Source: Mycolicibacter sinensis
GTDB lineage: Bacteria; Actinomycetota; Actinomycetes; Mycobacteriales; Mycobacteriaceae
Reading direction: 5' to 3'
NCBI RefSeq assembly: GCF_001667375.1
Contig: NZ_LZIN01000015.1
Span: 31,748-95,747, forward strand
DNA length: 64,000 nt
This document shows, piece by piece, positions 17,413 through 27,568 of this stretch (the stretch's first letter is position 1; every line of letters begins with the position of its first letter). The position numbers and the translations under genes are program-made. The notes under the pieces are model-generated. The model did not search any database. It was given only the letters and a program-made list of their open reading frames with translations, and was not told the DNA's origin.

Positions 17413-19143
17413 CTACCCGGTGTGGATCTGCCAACCGGCGGCGTCGTTCTGCTGCCGCCAGAACTCGTCGAAACGCCCACCGGCGGAACGCAATTCCTCA
17501 ATGGTGCCGTCTTCGACGATCTGGCCGTCGTCGAGGAACAGTACCCGATCGGCCTGGGCGATACTGGCCAGCCGGTGCGCGACGATAACCCGGGTGCGGG
17601 GCCGCAGCTCGGCGCTCAACGCGTCGACGATCGCCGCCTCGTTCTCGGTGTCCAGCGCGCTGGTCGCCTCGTCGACCAACAGCACCGGCGCCGGTTTGAG
17701 CAGCGCGCGGGCGATGCTGACCCGTTGGCGCTCACCGCCGGACAGCGCACTCCCGGCCTCCCCCACCGCGGTATCGGCGCCGTCGGGCAGCCGGCCGGTC
17801 AGCTCATCGACCCGGGCGAGTTCGACCGCCCGGCCGAATGCTTGCGGATCCGCGCCGGGATCACCGACCAGGACGTTGTCGCGGATCGTGCCGTCCAACA
17901 GGTAGGGATGCTGGAACACCATGCTGCTCGCCGCGCGCCGCGCCGCGGCAGTCAGCCCGGCGGCGTCGGCCCCGTCGAGCAGGACCCGGCCGCCGGTCGG
18001 TTCGTGCAGGCCGGCGATAAGGGCCAGAACCGTGCTCTTACCCGAACCAGACGGTCCGACGATCGCGGTCGTGGTGCCCGGCTCCAACACAAAACTGACC
18101 CGGTCGAGCACCGGGGCGCCGGCGTCGTAGCCGAAGGTGACATTGTCGAACTCGATGCGCGGCGCCGTGTCGGTTAGCCCGCCGTCTCCCACCGTCAGGG
18201 CCGGTGCGGTGAGCACGGCCCGGATCCGTTCCAGGCTGGCCCGCGTCGATTCCAGGGCCGGCGCCAGCTCACTGATGGCGGTGAAGGGTTCCAGATAGCG
18301 GGCGATCACGACGATCAGCGCGATGGCTTGTGGAACGCTCAAGGTGCCGGTCACGGTCAGCGCGGTGGTGGCGCCGGCAAGCAGGATCAGCGCCCCCTGG
18401 CTGGCCAGACTGAACAACAGCTGACCCGGAATCTGCATGCGCAGCAGTCGCATTGCCGCGCCGTGTTGGGCGGCCAGGGCCGCACCGACGGTGCTGCGTT
18501 CGGGTTCGACCCGCCGTGCCGCGCGCAGCGCCTGCTGGGTGCGGGCGAACTCGATGATGCGTTCGGTCAGCGCGGTGTTGGCCTCCCCGGCGGCGGTGTC
18601 GGCGCGGGCGCTGAGCCGGTTGGCCGCCCACAACGCGCCTAGCAGCAGCGGCACCCCGCCCAGGGCGGCGACACCCAGCTGCCACGACACCCCGAGCAGC
18701 GCCACCGCGATCGCCGGTGGCAGCAGGATGGCGCTGAGCAGCGGGGTCAGCAGGTTGACGACCAGGCTGACGAGTTCGGGGCCGGTGGCGGCGATCGCCT
18801 GCCGCGCGGTGGCGGTGTTGTCGGGGGTGAACCAGCCCAACCGGATCGTCGGCAGCCGGTCGGCCACGTCGTGTTGGGTGTGGTCGAGGACGGCGAATCC
18901 GAGAGCGAATCCGATTCGCGCGCAGGCGAAGTCAATGAGCCAACCGGCCACGGTCGCCACCGTGAGCCAGCCCAGCCAGGTCAGTGCGTGCCGCGGGGTC
19001 TCGGAAAACAGCGCGGCCACCAGCGGCACCAGCAGGACAGTGCCCACCGCCCGCACCGCCACCGACAACAACGTCAGCGCGGTGTAGCCGAGTACCCGGC
19101 CGCGGCGCTCGTGCGGGATCAGCTGGATCAGGGTGCGGATCAC
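17413..19143 (-). CDS. irtB: IrtB, ABC exporter-fold siderophore importer subunit
   Basis: A 576-residue half-transporter. The N-terminal membrane domain has about six helices (residues 1-300). The C-terminal ATPase has Walker [11 protein letters not shown], signature [10 protein letters not shown], Walker B VLLVDEAT and the H-loop in IVAHRL. GTG 19143 is chosen because it overlaps the irtA stop as GTGA and fits the known IrtB N-terminus (MIRT). IrtB pairs with IrtA to import ferric carboxymycobactin across the inner membrane. Confidence 0.95.
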   Translation of the reverse strand: MIRTLIQLIPHERRGRVLGYTALTLLSVAVRAVGTVLLVPLVAALFSETPRHALTWLGWLTVATVAGWLIDFACARIGFALGFAVLDHTQHDVADRLPTIRLGWFTPDNTATARQAIAATGPELVSLVVNLLTPLLSAILLPPAIAVALLGVSWQLGVAALGGVPLLLGALWAANRLSARADTAAGEANTALTERIIEFARTQQALRAARRVEPERSTVGAALAAQHGAAMRLLRMQIPGQLLFSLASQGALILLAGATTALTVTGTLSVPQAIALIVVIARYLEPFTAISELAPALESTRASLERIRAVLTAPALTVGDGGLTDTAPRIEFDNVTFGYDAGAPVLDRVSFVLEPGTTTAIVGPSGSGKSTVLALIAGLHEPTGGRVLLDGADAAGLTAAARRAASSMVFQHPYLLDGTIRDNVLVGDPGADPQAFGRAVELARVDELTGRLPDGADTAVGEAGSALSGGERQRVSIARALLKPAPVLLVDEATSALDTENEAAIVDALSAELRPRTRVIVAHRLASIAQADRVLFLDDGQIVEDGTIEELRSAGGRFDEFWRQQNDAAGWQIHTG

Positions 19144-21716
19144 GGTGCCGCCTCCGCTCCAGCGGTTACCGCCCGCCGCCCGGTCTCCCACAGCTGCAGG
19201 TAGCGCCCGCCCGCGGCCAGCAACTCCTCGTGGGTGCCCTGTTCGGCGACGGCGCCATGGTCGAGCACCACGATCTGATCGGCGCCGGTGATCGTGTGCA
19301 GCCGGTGGGCGATGACGAGCACGGTGCGATCCTTGGTCAGCCGGTTCAGGGCCTGCTGCACCAGGTATTCCGATTCGGGATCGGCGAAGGCGGTGGCCTC
19401 GTCGAGGATGAGCACCGGAGTGTCGGCGAGGATGGCGCGGGCGATGGTGAGCCGTTGGCGCTCACCGCCGGAGAGCGCGGCGGCGGCACCCAGCACGGTG
19501 TCATAGCCGTCCGGCAATCGCAGGATGCGCTCGTGGATCTGCGCTTCGCGGGCGGCGGCCCACACCTGCTCGTCGGTCGCATCCGGAACCGCCAGCGCGA
19601 TGTTGTCCCGCACGCTGCCGTGCACCAGCTGGGTCTCCTGCAGCACGAAACCGACCCGGCGGTAGAGCTCGTCGGCGGTCAACGACCGGATGTCCTGCCC
19701 GTCAACCAGAATCGAGCCGGACTCGACATCGTGGAAGCGGGCCAGCAGCGCAGCCAGGGTGGACTTGCCCGATCCCGACGGCCCCACCAGCGCGGTCACC
19801 GTGCCCGGCCGCAGCGTCAGCGACACCTCGGAGATCACCGGCACACCCGGGCGGTAGCCGAAGCTGACGGACCCGAAGCGCACCGTGCCGGGCTGCGTCT
19901 GCGCCGGCGCCGATTCCGGCTCACCCACTACCAGTTCGGGCTCGTCCAGGGCGATCTGCAGCCGCCGCGCCGCCAGCATGCCGCCGCGGATACCGCCGAC
20001 GCCCAGCCCGATGCCCAGCAGCCGGGCACCGAAGGTGCTGCCCAGCAACAGGAACGGCAGCAGGCTCACCGGGTCCATCCGGCCGGCCACGATCAGTGGG
20101 ACGCCGGTCAGCACGATCAGCCACAGGAAGGTCGACGGGCGGGTGACCAGGTCCATCAGCGTCTTCTTGCCGACGAACGGGCGCTGCCAGGACACCAGGA
20201 AGTCGATGTAGTCGTCGAGGCGGCGACGGAAGGTCGACGCGGCCGCCCCGCCGAACACCCGGATCACCGGCTGGCCCTCCAGGTAGGTGCCGGCTTCGCC
20301 GTTCATCCGTTCCGCCCAGCGCACGGCCTGGCTGATCTTGGGCCCGGATTGGGTCGTCATCACCGACATCAGCACCAGGTAGACCAGCACCGGAACGAAC
20401 AACACCAGCGCCACCCGCCAATCCACCGCGAACAGGTAGACCAGCACCGCCACCGGCGCGACGACCGCAGCGACGGCATCGGGGATGGCGTGGGTGACCA
20501 GATAGTGCAGGGACAGGGTGTCGTCGGCGACGAGTTGTTTGATCGATCCGGATCCGCGGGCGGTGAACCAGCCCAGCGGCAGCCGGGCCATCTTGCCCAA
20601 AAGCCGGTTGCGTAAACCGCTGGCGAAGCGGGCGTCGACCACATGCAGCCACAGCGTCAGCCCCGCGCCCAGCAGCGTCCCCAGGCCGAGCAGCGAGACC
20701 GCCGCGATGCCGACCGTCCACAGCCGTGACTCGTCGGCACCGGAAACCAGCAGCCGGGCCAGCTCCACCAGCAGGACGAACGGGGCCAGCTGCAGCAGCG
20801 TGATCACGGCCTGCAGCACGCCGGAGACGATCAGCGGCGCTTTCAGCGGGGCGAGCAGCCGGCCCGCGGCCTGCGCGCGCCACTCCCCCTTGGCGTTGAC
20901 TCTGCGCTCAGCAGGGGGCTCACTCGCACTTTCCTCTGGTGGCGGCAGAGTCAACGAGGGAAGCTCGCGTTGCGTGCCCATGGCGCGGCCGGCATTCCAG
21001 TAGGCCTGCGCGTGAATCTCGGATTTTGGGAAGCCGAACTCGTCACGCAGCCGCGCCCGCAAAGCCTTCAACGTCGCGGCTTCCGGTGTCGCCCAGGCAT
21101 ACCAGTCCGACCAGTCGCGGGCTTCGATGGCGGCGGCCAGGGAGTTCGCATCCCGGCGCGGCACCCAGTGCACCCGCAGGCGGGGATGCTCTTGCAGCGG
21201 GATCAGCAGGTCGTTGTCCTCGCGCTGTTCGAGGTACAGCTCGATCGGCACATCGGACGGGACGGCTCCGATGATGCCGTTGATGCCCGGAATGGAGGCC
21301 GAGTCCCCCAGCAACAGGTAACCGGCGGGCTGCGCGTCGGCGTCCGGCACCTCGAAGCGCGACGAGCCCATCAGCGACATCGCCGCGATGCGCGCTCCGG
21401 GTTCGACGGTGCGCGCCCAAAGGGTCGCGGGCCCGGCCGGTTCGTGCAGCACCATGTCCACCGCGAAGCGTCCGGTGGCCGCATCCCCCTCGGCGATGGT
21501 GTAGGCACGCTGGAACTCGGTGCTCGAGCCGTCCGGGTCCGGGAACCAGAACCGCAGCCAGGCAGTGGGTTCGACGGTCGCGTCGGTGAACAAGGTCGGT
21601 GAATGCATCCACACTCGGATGCAGTGCGGAGCGATCCAGCTGGTTTCGAGCACCGTCGCGACGTGGTCCCGGGCGCCGAAGCCCCGCAGTATCGCGCCCT
21701 GCAAACCGCGCGCCAT
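19140..21716 (-). CDS. irtA: IrtA, siderophore importer with siderophore-interacting reductase domain
   Basis: An 858-residue fusion. Residues 1-270 form a siderophore-interacting FAD domain with the flavin motif RAYT. A six-helix ABC membrane domain spans about 290-590. The ATPase has [28 protein letters not shown] and VLILDEAT. In the known family the FAD domain reduces the ferric siderophore at the cytoplasmic face during import. ATG 21716 is used, with GAAAGGAC upstream; the frame also has a TTG one codon earlier. An IdeR-like box lies 70 nt upstream. Confidence 0.96.
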   Translation of the reverse strand: MARGLQGAILRGFGARDHVATVLETSWIAPHCIRVWMHSPTLFTDATVEPTAWLRFWFPDPDGSSTEFQRAYTIAEGDAATGRFAVDMVLHEPAGPATLWARTVEPGARIAAMSLMGSSRFEVPDADAQPAGYLLLGDSASIPGINGIIGAVPSDVPIELYLEQREDNDLLIPLQEHPRLRVHWVPRRDANSLAAAIEARDWSDWYAWATPEAATLKALRARLRDEFGFPKSEIHAQAYWNAGRAMGTQRELPSLTLPPPEESASEPPAERRVNAKGEWRAQAAGRLLAPLKAPLIVSGVLQAVITLLQLAPFVLLVELARLLVSGADESRLWTVGIAAVSLLGLGTLLGAGLTLWLHVVDARFASGLRNRLLGKMARLPLGWFTARGSGSIKQLVADDTLSLHYLVTHAIPDAVAAVVAPVAVLVYLFAVDWRVALVLFVPVLVYLVLMSVMTTQSGPKISQAVRWAERMNGEAGTYLEGQPVIRVFGGAAASTFRRRLDDYIDFLVSWQRPFVGKKTLMDLVTRPSTFLWLIVLTGVPLIVAGRMDPVSLLPFLLLGSTFGARLLGIGLGVGGIRGGMLAARRLQIALDEPELVVGEPESAPAQTQPGTVRFGSVSFGYRPGVPVISEVSLTLRPGTVTALVGPSGSGKSTLAALLARFHDVESGSILVDGQDIRSLTADELYRRVGFVLQETQLVHGSVRDNIALAVPDATDEQVWAAAREAQIHERILRLPDGYDTVLGAAAALSGGERQRLTIARAILADTPVLILDEATAFADPESEYLVQQALNRLTKDRTVLVIAHRLHTITGADQIVVLDHGAVAEQGTHEELLAAGGRYLQLWETGRRAVTAGAEAAP

Positions 21717-21785
21717 CAAGGTCCTTTCGCCTACGGTTTCCCGCCCCGCGGGGTGAGACCCGGTACTCGCGCCGCCAAGCCCGAC

Positions 21786-21804
21786 CTAGGTTACCCTACC
21801 CTCA
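21786..21804. promoter_or_regulatory. IdeR box upstream of irtA
   Basis: CTAGGTTACCCTACCCTCA matches the consensus at 15 of 19 positions. It lies between divergent irtA and mbtK, 70 nt from the irtA start, which fits iron repression of the irtAB operon. Confidence 0.7.
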
Positions 21805-21821
21805 CTAAACCGAACAGGGCC

Positions 21822-21840
21822 TCGGGGTAGGCTCACCGTT
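21822..21840. promoter_or_regulatory. Weak IdeR-like site upstream of mbtK
   Basis: TCGGGGTAGGCTCACCGTT keeps the centre of the consensus (TAGGCT-ACC) but only about 13 of 19 positions. It ends 5 nt before the mbtK start codon. It may be a second operator half serving mbtK, or chance. Confidence 0.35.
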
Positions 21841-21844
21841 CGTT

Positions 21845-22471
21845 ATGACTGACGCCGCCGCCATCCTGCCCCGCGAGCTCACCGACATATCCGACGAGGT
21901 CCGCAGCGTCCCGGCACCTCCGATCCCGGTATTGGCCGACCCCTACGCGATCCGGGTGGCCGACCCCGATGCCGACGCGGAGATGGTCGCCGAGTGGATG
22001 AGCCGGCCGCATCTGGCGCAGACGTGGGAGTCCGCCTGGCCGGCCGCGCGCTGGCATGCCTACCTGAGCGCCCAGGTCGCCGGCAGCTACTCGCGGCCGT
22101 TGATCGTCAGCCGCAACGGGGAAGACGGCGGCTATGTCGAGATATACCGGGGCGCAAAGGATTGCATCGCCACCCGCTATGCCGCACATCCCTACGATCT
22201 GGGTGTTCATGCCGCGGTCGCTGATCTGGCGGTGGTCAACCGCGGGTTCGCCGCGATCCTGTTGCCGCGCGTGATGGCCAGCGTGTTCGACCTCGAACCG
22301 CAGTGCCGGCGGATGATGTTCGACCCCGAGTACCGCAACACCGCCATGCGACGGCTGGCCGAGTACGTAGGGGGCACCTTCCTCGGCGAGCACGACATGA
22401 GCAATCGACGGATGGCGCTCTACGCGGTGCTGCGCTACCCCGACGACCCGCTGTCGAACAGCTCGGCGTAA
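21845..22471 (+). CDS. mbtK: MbtK, lysine N6-acyltransferase of mycobactin synthesis
   Basis: A 208-residue GNAT-fold protein of the siderophore acyltransferase type ([19 protein letters not shown] at the start of the fold; [51 protein letters not shown]). Family knowledge: it transfers the long acyl chain from the MbtL carrier to the epsilon-amino group of lysine. Size and order next to irtA, mbtN, mbtM and mbtL match Rv1347c and its neighbours. Its last 37 nt overlap the 3' end of convergent mbtN. Confidence 0.93.
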   Translation: MTDAAAILPRELTDISDEVRSVPAPPIPVLADPYAIRVADPDADAEMVAEWMSRPHLAQTWESAWPAARWHAYLSAQVAGSYSRPLIVSRNGEDGGYVEIYRGAKDCIATRYAAHPYDLGVHAAVADLAVVNRGFAAILLPRVMASVFDLEPQCRRMMFDPEYRNTAMRRLAEYVGGTFLGEHDMSNRRMALYAVLRYPDDPLSNSSA

Positions 22472-23586
22472 CCGTCGTAGTCCGGGCGCATCCCGGCGGC
22501 CACCAGTTCCCAGAGCACCTCATCGGTGCCGCCGCCCACCCGGGCCAGCTTCATGTCGCGCCACCAGCGCCCGATCGGCGTCTCGTCGACCAGGTAGCCG
22601 GCGCCGCCGAAGAGGTGCATGCACTCCGCGATCACCTCTTCGCCCAGCCGCGCCGCGGTGACCTTCATCGCCGCGGAGGTCCGTAGGTCGAGCCGGCCCT
22701 CGGCGGCGAAACCGTTGAGCCCGTGCCGAAGTAGATCGACCCGGGCCTGCAGGTCGGCCAGCCGCAACCGCAGCGCCTGATGCTCGAACAGGCTGGCGCC
22801 GAACTGCTTGCGGTGCATCATCCGGGCATGGGTGATGCCCAGCACCTTCTGACACGACGAGGCGACCTGCCCGGAGATCGACATGCGTTCGTGCGCCAGC
22901 CCCCAGGAGATCGCGGCCAGTCCGGTACCCGGGCGGGCGATCAGGGCGTCGGCCGGCACCCAGGTGTCGATGTCGACCGGGGCGGTGTCCAGCGGGGCCG
23001 CCCCGACCTTGCTGAACGGCGCGTGCACCTGCACCTGCGCGGTCGGCACCGCGACCATCATGACGTTGCCGTGCCGGCTGTTCTCGTCGTGGTCCATGCT
23101 GCGCGCCAGCACCAGGATGTGGTCGGAGATGGGCGACAGCGAGACGAACTTCTTGCGGCCGCGCACCTCGAAACCGTCACGCAAGGAACGAACTTCGGTC
23201 TGCACCCGCTGTAAGTCCGATCCGCCGGACTCCTCCGAGGCGCCGATGCACAGCACCGCTTCACCGCGGATGGCCTGCTGGCAGATGTCTTTGAGGTACT
23301 CCGACCGCCCGAACCGATGCAGGATCGCGATCGACGAGTCCTGCAAGCTCACCCCGACGCCGATGCCGGCCGACCCCAGCCGCCCCAGCGCGTAGGCCAG
23401 CTCCACCAGCTTGGCCACGTCGGTGGGCGCCGCGTCAGCCCATTTCCGGGTGAAAACCCCTGCCTGCCCGAGGTGTTCGATCAGTTTGCGGGGGAAGCGC
23501 CCACTGACCTCGGCCTCCGCGGTCCACTCCACCACCTGCTGGTCGAAGACCTCGTCAAGCAGATTGCGATAGGCATCGTCAGTCAC
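22435..23586 (-). CDS. mbtN: MbtN, acyl-ACP dehydrogenase (FadE14-like)
   Basis: A 383-residue acyl-CoA dehydrogenase-fold flavoprotein. It shows [53 protein letters not shown] and [20 protein letters not shown]; the C-terminal GGTDEV segment corresponds to the flavin/substrate loop. In mycobactin synthesis it introduces the alpha-beta double bond in the MbtL-bound acyl chain. The GTG at 23586 overlaps the mbtM stop as GTGA. The order mbtL-mbtM-mbtN matches the M. tuberculosis mbt-2 operon. Confidence 0.93.
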   Translation of the reverse strand: MTDDAYRNLLDEVFDQQVVEWTAEAEVSGRFPRKLIEHLGQAGVFTRKWADAAPTDVAKLVELAYALGRLGSAGIGVGVSLQDSSIAILHRFGRSEYLKDICQQAIRGEAVLCIGASEESGGSDLQRVQTEVRSLRDGFEVRGRKKFVSLSPISDHILVLARSMDHDENSRHGNVMMVAVPTAQVQVHAPFSKVGAAPLDTAPVDIDTWVPADALIARPGTGLAAISWGLAHERMSISGQVASSCQKVLGITHARMMHRKQFGASLFEHQALRLRLADLQARVDLLRHGLNGFAAEGRLDLRTSAAMKVTAARLGEEVIAECMHLFGGAGYLVDETPIGRWWRDMKLARVGGGTDEVLWELVAAGMRPDYDGYAELFDSGSSG

Positions 23587-25166
23587 GTCATAACCTCCAG
23601 GTTGCGTTTGACCTCGAGCCGCCGCAACTTGCCCGACGACGTTCGGGGCAGCGAGCCGGGCGTCAGGAACACCACCTTGGCCGGCACCACCCCGCATTCG
23701 GATGCGACCCGGGAGACCAGGTCGCTGCGGGCGCCGGCCTCGTCGGGGCCCCGGAATTCGGCGACGACGATCAGCGCCGGGCGGACGTCGTCGGTGGCCT
23801 CACTGGTTCCAAAGGCCACCACCGCGCCCTCCCGCACGCCACGGATCTCGGCGGCGACCCGTTCGATCTCGGTGGGGAACACGTTGCGTCCGGCCACCGA
23901 GATGATCTCCTTGGCGCGACCACAGACCACCAGGCCCTCATCGGTGAGGTAGCCGAGATCGCCGGTGGCGAACCAGGACTCCGGATCGTGGGCCGGTTCG
24001 CCGACGTAACCGGACATCATCGAGGTGCCGCGGATCTCGATCTCGCCGACGTCGCGTCCGGGTTGGCCGGCATCGTGACCGGGGGCCGGGGCGATCCGGA
24101 CCTGCATACCGGGGATCGGCACCCCCAGGAGCGCGTGTCGGCGCACCGCGTCTGCGGCGCCGGCGATCTCGTCATACCGCAGACCGGTGCCCGGTCGCGG
24201 CGCGGTCACCGCGCAGGTGGCCTCCGCCAGGCCGTAGGACGGGGTGACCGCACCCGGGTCGAAACCGAACTTCGCGCACTCGGTGACGAACCGCTGCAAC
24301 GCCGCGCAGTCGACGGGTTCGCCGCCGTTGATCGCCACCCGCACCCGGCCCAGGTCGACGTCCGGTATCCGGCGCGCATATTTGCCCAGCACGCTGTAGG
24401 CGAAGTTCGGCGCCGCGGTCATGGTCGCGGCGCTCTGGTGCAGCCAGGTCAGCCAGCGAAACGGCGACGCCGCAAAGGCCGCGGTAGGCGCCAGCCACAT
24501 CGGCGACCCGGACAACGCGCCGCTGAGCAGGAACGTCAGCCCCATGTCGTGGTACAGCGGCAGCCACGAACAACCGACGTCGGCGGACGCGTCGACGTCG
24601 ACGTGGGCCAGCAGTCCGGCGACGTTGCTCAGCACCGCGGCCGGCGACAACTGCGCGGTGCGCGGGGTTCCGGTGGACCCGGCCGTGCCCTGCAGCACCG
24701 CCGGCACCTCCGGTGCGCCGGGCACCGGCGTGAAGGCGGCCGAACGCTCGGTGGCGGCGGCGGCGACGTCGTGCACCGCGGCGCCGGCATCGTGCTCAGC
24801 CAGCAACGGCAGCGGTGCGCCTTGGCTGAAGACCGTGTCGACACCGATGCCGCGGAACCGGCTCAAAGTCGCGTGGGCCCACTGCTGTGGATCGGAGCCG
24901 CGGACGGGCCCGGGCAGTATCGACACGCTGCGTCCGGCCAGCCAGGCCCCCTGGATCGCGGCGACCAGCTCGACGGTCGGCTCCCCGACCAGTCCGACCG
25001 CGCCGGGGCGATCTGAGTCGAGGATCGTCGATGCCACGCCCTGCGCGCGCGAGTGCACCTGCGCCCACGGGTGATGCTGCCAAGTGCCGCTGCCCTGATC
25101 GAAGATCACCAGGTCCTGGTCCGAGGCGGTCATCGCCCTGGTCAGGGCGCTTGCCAGCACGCTCAC
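23583..25166 (-). CDS. mbtM: MbtM, fatty acyl-AMP ligase (FadD33-like)
   Basis: A 527-residue adenylating enzyme. The P-loop-like motif is [18 protein letters not shown], the core motif is [12 protein letters not shown], and the C-terminal region is [17 protein letters not shown] ([24 protein letters not shown]), followed by [13 protein letters not shown]. MbtM activates the fatty acid and loads it onto the carrier protein MbtL. The start GTG 25166 overlaps the mbtL stop as GTGA, and the stop overlaps mbtN, so the three genes are coupled. Confidence 0.93.
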   Translation of the reverse strand: MSVLASALTRAMTASDQDLVIFDQGSGTWQHHPWAQVHSRAQGVASTILDSDRPGAVGLVGEPTVELVAAIQGAWLAGRSVSILPGPVRGSDPQQWAHATLSRFRGIGVDTVFSQGAPLPLLAEHDAGAAVHDVAAAATERSAAFTPVPGAPEVPAVLQGTAGSTGTPRTAQLSPAAVLSNVAGLLAHVDVDASADVGCSWLPLYHDMGLTFLLSGALSGSPMWLAPTAAFAASPFRWLTWLHQSAATMTAAPNFAYSVLGKYARRIPDVDLGRVRVAINGGEPVDCAALQRFVTECAKFGFDPGAVTPSYGLAEATCAVTAPRPGTGLRYDEIAGAADAVRRHALLGVPIPGMQVRIAPAPGHDAGQPGRDVGEIEIRGTSMMSGYVGEPAHDPESWFATGDLGYLTDEGLVVCGRAKEIISVAGRNVFPTEIERVAAEIRGVREGAVVAFGTSEATDDVRPALIVVAEFRGPDEAGARSDLVSRVASECGVVPAKVVFLTPGSLPRTSSGKLRRLEVKRNLEVMT

Positions 25167-25423
25167 GCGTCGGCGGGCACTTTCGCCCGGATGGCGGCCT
25201 CGAGGTCGCCGACCGTGTCACACGTCAGCAGGTCTTCCTCGGACAGGGCCACCCCGAGCCGGTCCTCGATGGCCACCATGCCGATCGCGAAGGCCACGGA
25301 GTCCAGGCCCACGTCGTCGACCAGCCGGGACTCCGCAGTCACCCGATTGAGGTCGACACTCAGGTCGTCGCGCAGGATCTGACGCAGCGCGGCGCTGACG
25401 GCATCGGTCGGCGAAGAACTCAT
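25163..25423 (-). CDS. mbtL: MbtL, acyl carrier protein for the mycobactin side chain
   Basis: An 86-residue acyl carrier protein. The phosphopantetheine attachment serine is in [14 protein letters not shown], followed by the usual third-helix acidic stretch. It carries the fatty acyl chain made by MbtM and desaturated by MbtN before transfer by MbtK. It is first in its operon, 29 nt below a near-perfect IdeR box. Confidence 0.94.
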   Translation of the reverse strand: MSSSPTDAVSAALRQILRDDLSVDLNRVTAESRLVDDVGLDSVAFAIGMVAIEDRLGVALSEEDLLTCDTVGDLEAAIRAKVPADA

Positions 25424-25452
25424 GTCGAGGGACGCTACACGACCACTGAAAG

Positions 25453-25471
25453 TAAGGTTAGCCTTACCCTA
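25453..25471. promoter_or_regulatory. Strong IdeR box upstream of mbtL
   Basis: TAAGGTTAGCCTTACCCTA matches the IdeR consensus at 18 of 19 positions, the best site in the window. It lies between mbtL and the divergent gene at 25596. Confidence 0.92.
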
Positions 25472-25493
25472 GTTTGTGACGGTCGACACACGG

Positions 25494-25512
25494 TTAGGTA
25501 AGGCTTGCCTGT
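25494..25512. promoter_or_regulatory. IdeR box upstream of the exported protein at 25596
   Basis: TTAGGTAAGGCTTGCCTGT matches the IdeR consensus at 16 of 19 positions. It is 22 nt from the mbtL box and ends 83 nt before the start of the plus-strand gene. Two boxes in one divergent promoter suggest separate operators for the two directions. Confidence 0.8.
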
Positions 25513-25595
25513 TGAGTAAGAATCTGCCTAAGGTAGCCCAGCGTTCTACCCGCACAGCAACCTCATACCAGATGAGGTCACAATAAGGAGAAGCA

Positions 25596-26558
25596 ATGAA
25601 GCTCGCCCTCGCGGACGGCTCCCTCGATCGCGTTCCCGCACCTGACTTTCTTCCGACGACCCGCACCAACCGGCTCCTGGCCGTCGGTGTCGCCCTGGCC
25701 GGCGCCGGCGTGATCGCCGTCAACCCGGTCGCACCGCTGATCCCGGTGGCGGGCCAACAGCCCGCCGTGCAGCTCACCGGCACCTGGGACACCGCCGCCG
25801 ACAACTGGGCGAGCCTACAGGAGATCTTCGCGGCCAACCCGGACCCGCTCGGCAACGCCATCGGCGAGCTCACCTCGTACTACGGCGATGTCGCCAGTAA
25901 CAGCATCAAGGACTCGCTGGCCGGCGTCGAAGGCATCTGGTCCGGTTTGGGCGGCGCCAAGGGCCTGGAGACGATCCTGCCGCAGGTCATGGAATTCCTT
26001 CAGCAGGGCGACACCAGCAACGCCTACAACCTGATCAACATCGACATGTTGTTCAACATGCAGAACATCTTCCAGCCGCTGTTCGACCACACCCCGCGCG
26101 GCAGCGAGGTCGAGGTGCCCGGAATCTTCAGCATGGGCCCCGACCTGACTCGCGTCATGGCCAACGTGCAGGACGTGTTCTTCGGCGACTACAGCTTCTG
26201 GAAGGAGAGCGCCAAGTACCTGATGGAGCCGTTCATCGGCATGCAGTACGCGCTGGCGGACAGCCTGGGCGACACCGGTGACCACGTGGCGCAGGACCCG
26301 TTCGATGCGCTGCTCAATGGCTACGTGCCGTGGGACGTCCCGGCCGGCTCGGAGGCCGAAGAGCCGCACGCCGCGTTCATCGGCCTGCTCACCGCGGACG
26401 GCACCTTCGCCTACCTGTTCGACAAGCTGCCCAGCATGATCGCCGACGCGCTCACCGCCAACCTGCCGGTGGACGAGGCCGTGGATCCGGACCTCGGTGC
26501 CTCGCTTGCCGATCCCAACCTGTTCGACCTGGACTGGCTCACCGGCCTCTTCAGCTAG
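25596..26558 (+). CDS. Uncharacterised exported protein under an IdeR-box promoter
   Basis: A 320-residue protein with a clear start (TAAGGAGA 8 nt before ATG). Near the N-terminus is a hydrophobic segment (LLAVGVALAGAGVIAVNPVAPLIPV, about residues 28-50) that could be a signal peptide or anchor. The rest is soluble, acidic and helical, with few basic residues and no cysteine, and has recurring Asn/Asp-Leu-Phe elements (NIDMLFNMQNIFQPLFD, DPFDALLNGYVPWDVP, NLFDLDWLTGLF). I recall similar N-termini among unnamed non-tuberculous mycobacterial proteins but know no function. The divergent promoter shared with mbtL, with its own IdeR-like site, suggests iron-repressed expression and a role in siderophore export, capture or envelope adaptation to iron limitation. 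That role is inference. Confidence 0.8.
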   Translation: MKLALADGSLDRVPAPDFLPTTRTNRLLAVGVALAGAGVIAVNPVAPLIPVAGQQPAVQLTGTWDTAADNWASLQEIFAANPDPLGNAIGELTSYYGDVASNSIKDSLAGVEGIWSGLGGAKGLETILPQVMEFLQQGDTSNAYNLINIDMLFNMQNIFQPLFDHTPRGSEVEVPGIFSMGPDLTRVMANVQDVFFGDYSFWKESAKYLMEPFIGMQYALADSLGDTGDHVAQDPFDALLNGYVPWDVPAGSEAEEPHAAFIGLLTADGTFAYLFDKLPSMIADALTANLPVDEAVDPDLGASLADPNLFDLDWLTGLFS

Positions 26559-26566
26559 CTTTAGCC

Positions 26567-26636
26567 CCTGCGCGAGCGTGCGCGCCCCCGGCCAACACGC
26601 CGAGGAATCCTCCGGGATTGCGCACGCTCGCGCAGG
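26567..26636. repeat. Long intergenic inverted repeat (17-bp perfect arms)
   Basis: CCTGCGCGAGCGTGCGC (26567-26583) and GCGCACGCTCGCGCAGG (26620-26636) are exact reverse complements, separated by 36 nt. The element begins 9 nt after the stop of the exported-protein gene. It could be a terminator, but there is no T-tract. It may equally be a dispersed palindromic repeat. Confidence 0.75.
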
Positions 26637-26664
26637 AATTGGGCCCCGCCCAAAACATTGCCAT

Positions 26665-26676
26665 TGACTAATGTCA
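26665..26676. promoter_or_regulatory. Small palindrome upstream of the SDR operon
   Basis: TGAC-TAAT-GTCA, a perfect 4-bp-arm palindrome, lies 24 nt before the start of the SDR gene in a locally AT-rich stretch. It could be an operator for the MerR protein at the end of the operon, but the arms are short and chance is possible. Confidence 0.25.
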
Positions 26677-26699
26677 CCATTGGCAGTTGACTTGATCAC

Positions 26700-27557
26700 A
26701 TGATTCTCGGGCGATCGCCGAAACGCAGCCATGGAGCCTCCGCGGTCGTCACCGGCGCCGGCAGCGGCATCGGAGCCGCATTCGCCCGTGAACTCGCCCG
26801 CCGCGGCAGCGCCGTGGTCTGCAGCGACATCGATGACACCGCTGCGCAACGCACCGTCGACGCAATCGCCGCCGCGGGCGGACGTGCCACCGCCGTGCAT
26901 TGCGACGTCTCGCAACTCGACGACGTCACCGCACTGTCCGACGCCGCGCAGTCCTGGTTCGGGCGCCCACCCACCCTGGTGATCAACAACGCCGGCGTCG
27001 GCACCGGCGGCCGGTTGATCGGGGACATGTCACTGGACGACTGGAACTGGACCCTGAGCATCAATTTGTGGGGCCCGATCCACGGCTGCCACGTGTTCAC
27101 CCCGGTCCTGCGCGAAGCGGCTAGCGACCACCCGCGCGGGATCATCAACGTCGCCTCCGCGGCCTCGTTCGGCGCCGCCCCGGAGATGGCGGCCTACAAC
27201 GTCAGCAAGGCCGGGGTGCTGTCGCTGTCGGAGACCCTGGCCGCCGAGCTGTCGGGCACCGGAATCGGCGTGACCGTGCTGTGCCCGACGTTCGTCAAGA
27301 CCAACATCGTCGAATCCGGCCGCAGCACCGCACGATCCAGCGACACCGCGAACGCGTTGATGCGCTGGACCGGGATCTCCGCCGCCCGAGTGGCCCGGGA
27401 CTGTCTGAACACCCATGACCGCGGCGGCTTGTACTGCATGCCGCAACTCGACGCAAAAATCGGTTGGAACGTCAAACGATTGGCGCCCGAGACGTTCACC
27501 CGAACCATCGGGCTGGCATTCCGGGCCGGTGCAGCACTGACCGACAACGCCGACTGA
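26700..27557 (+). CDS. Short-chain dehydrogenase/reductase
   Basis: A 285-residue classical SDR. The cofactor-binding motif is TGAGSGIGAAFARELARRG with a following acidic residue (SDIDD) that favours NAD(H). The structural motif is NNAG and the catalytic YNVSKAG carries Tyr and Lys. It is the first gene of a four-gene operon (SDR, di-iron protein, Baeyer-Villiger-type monooxygenase, MerR regulator) with gaps of 11 nt, 1 nt and a 4-nt overlap. The combination suggests stepwise oxidation of an alcohol through a ketone to an ester, but the substrate is unknown. It lies inside the iron supercluster without a visible IdeR box. Confidence 0.88.
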   Translation: MILGRSPKRSHGASAVVTGAGSGIGAAFARELARRGSAVVCSDIDDTAAQRTVDAIAAAGGRATAVHCDVSQLDDVTALSDAAQSWFGRPPTLVINNAGVGTGGRLIGDMSLDDWNWTLSINLWGPIHGCHVFTPVLREAASDHPRGIINVASAASFGAAPEMAAYNVSKAGVLSLSETLAAELSGTGIGVTVLCPTFVKTNIVESGRSTARSSDTANALMRWTGISAARVARDCLNTHDRGGLYCMPQLDAKIGWNVKRLAPETFTRTIGLAFRAGAALTDNAD

Positions 27558-27568
27558 AGGAGGACGAG

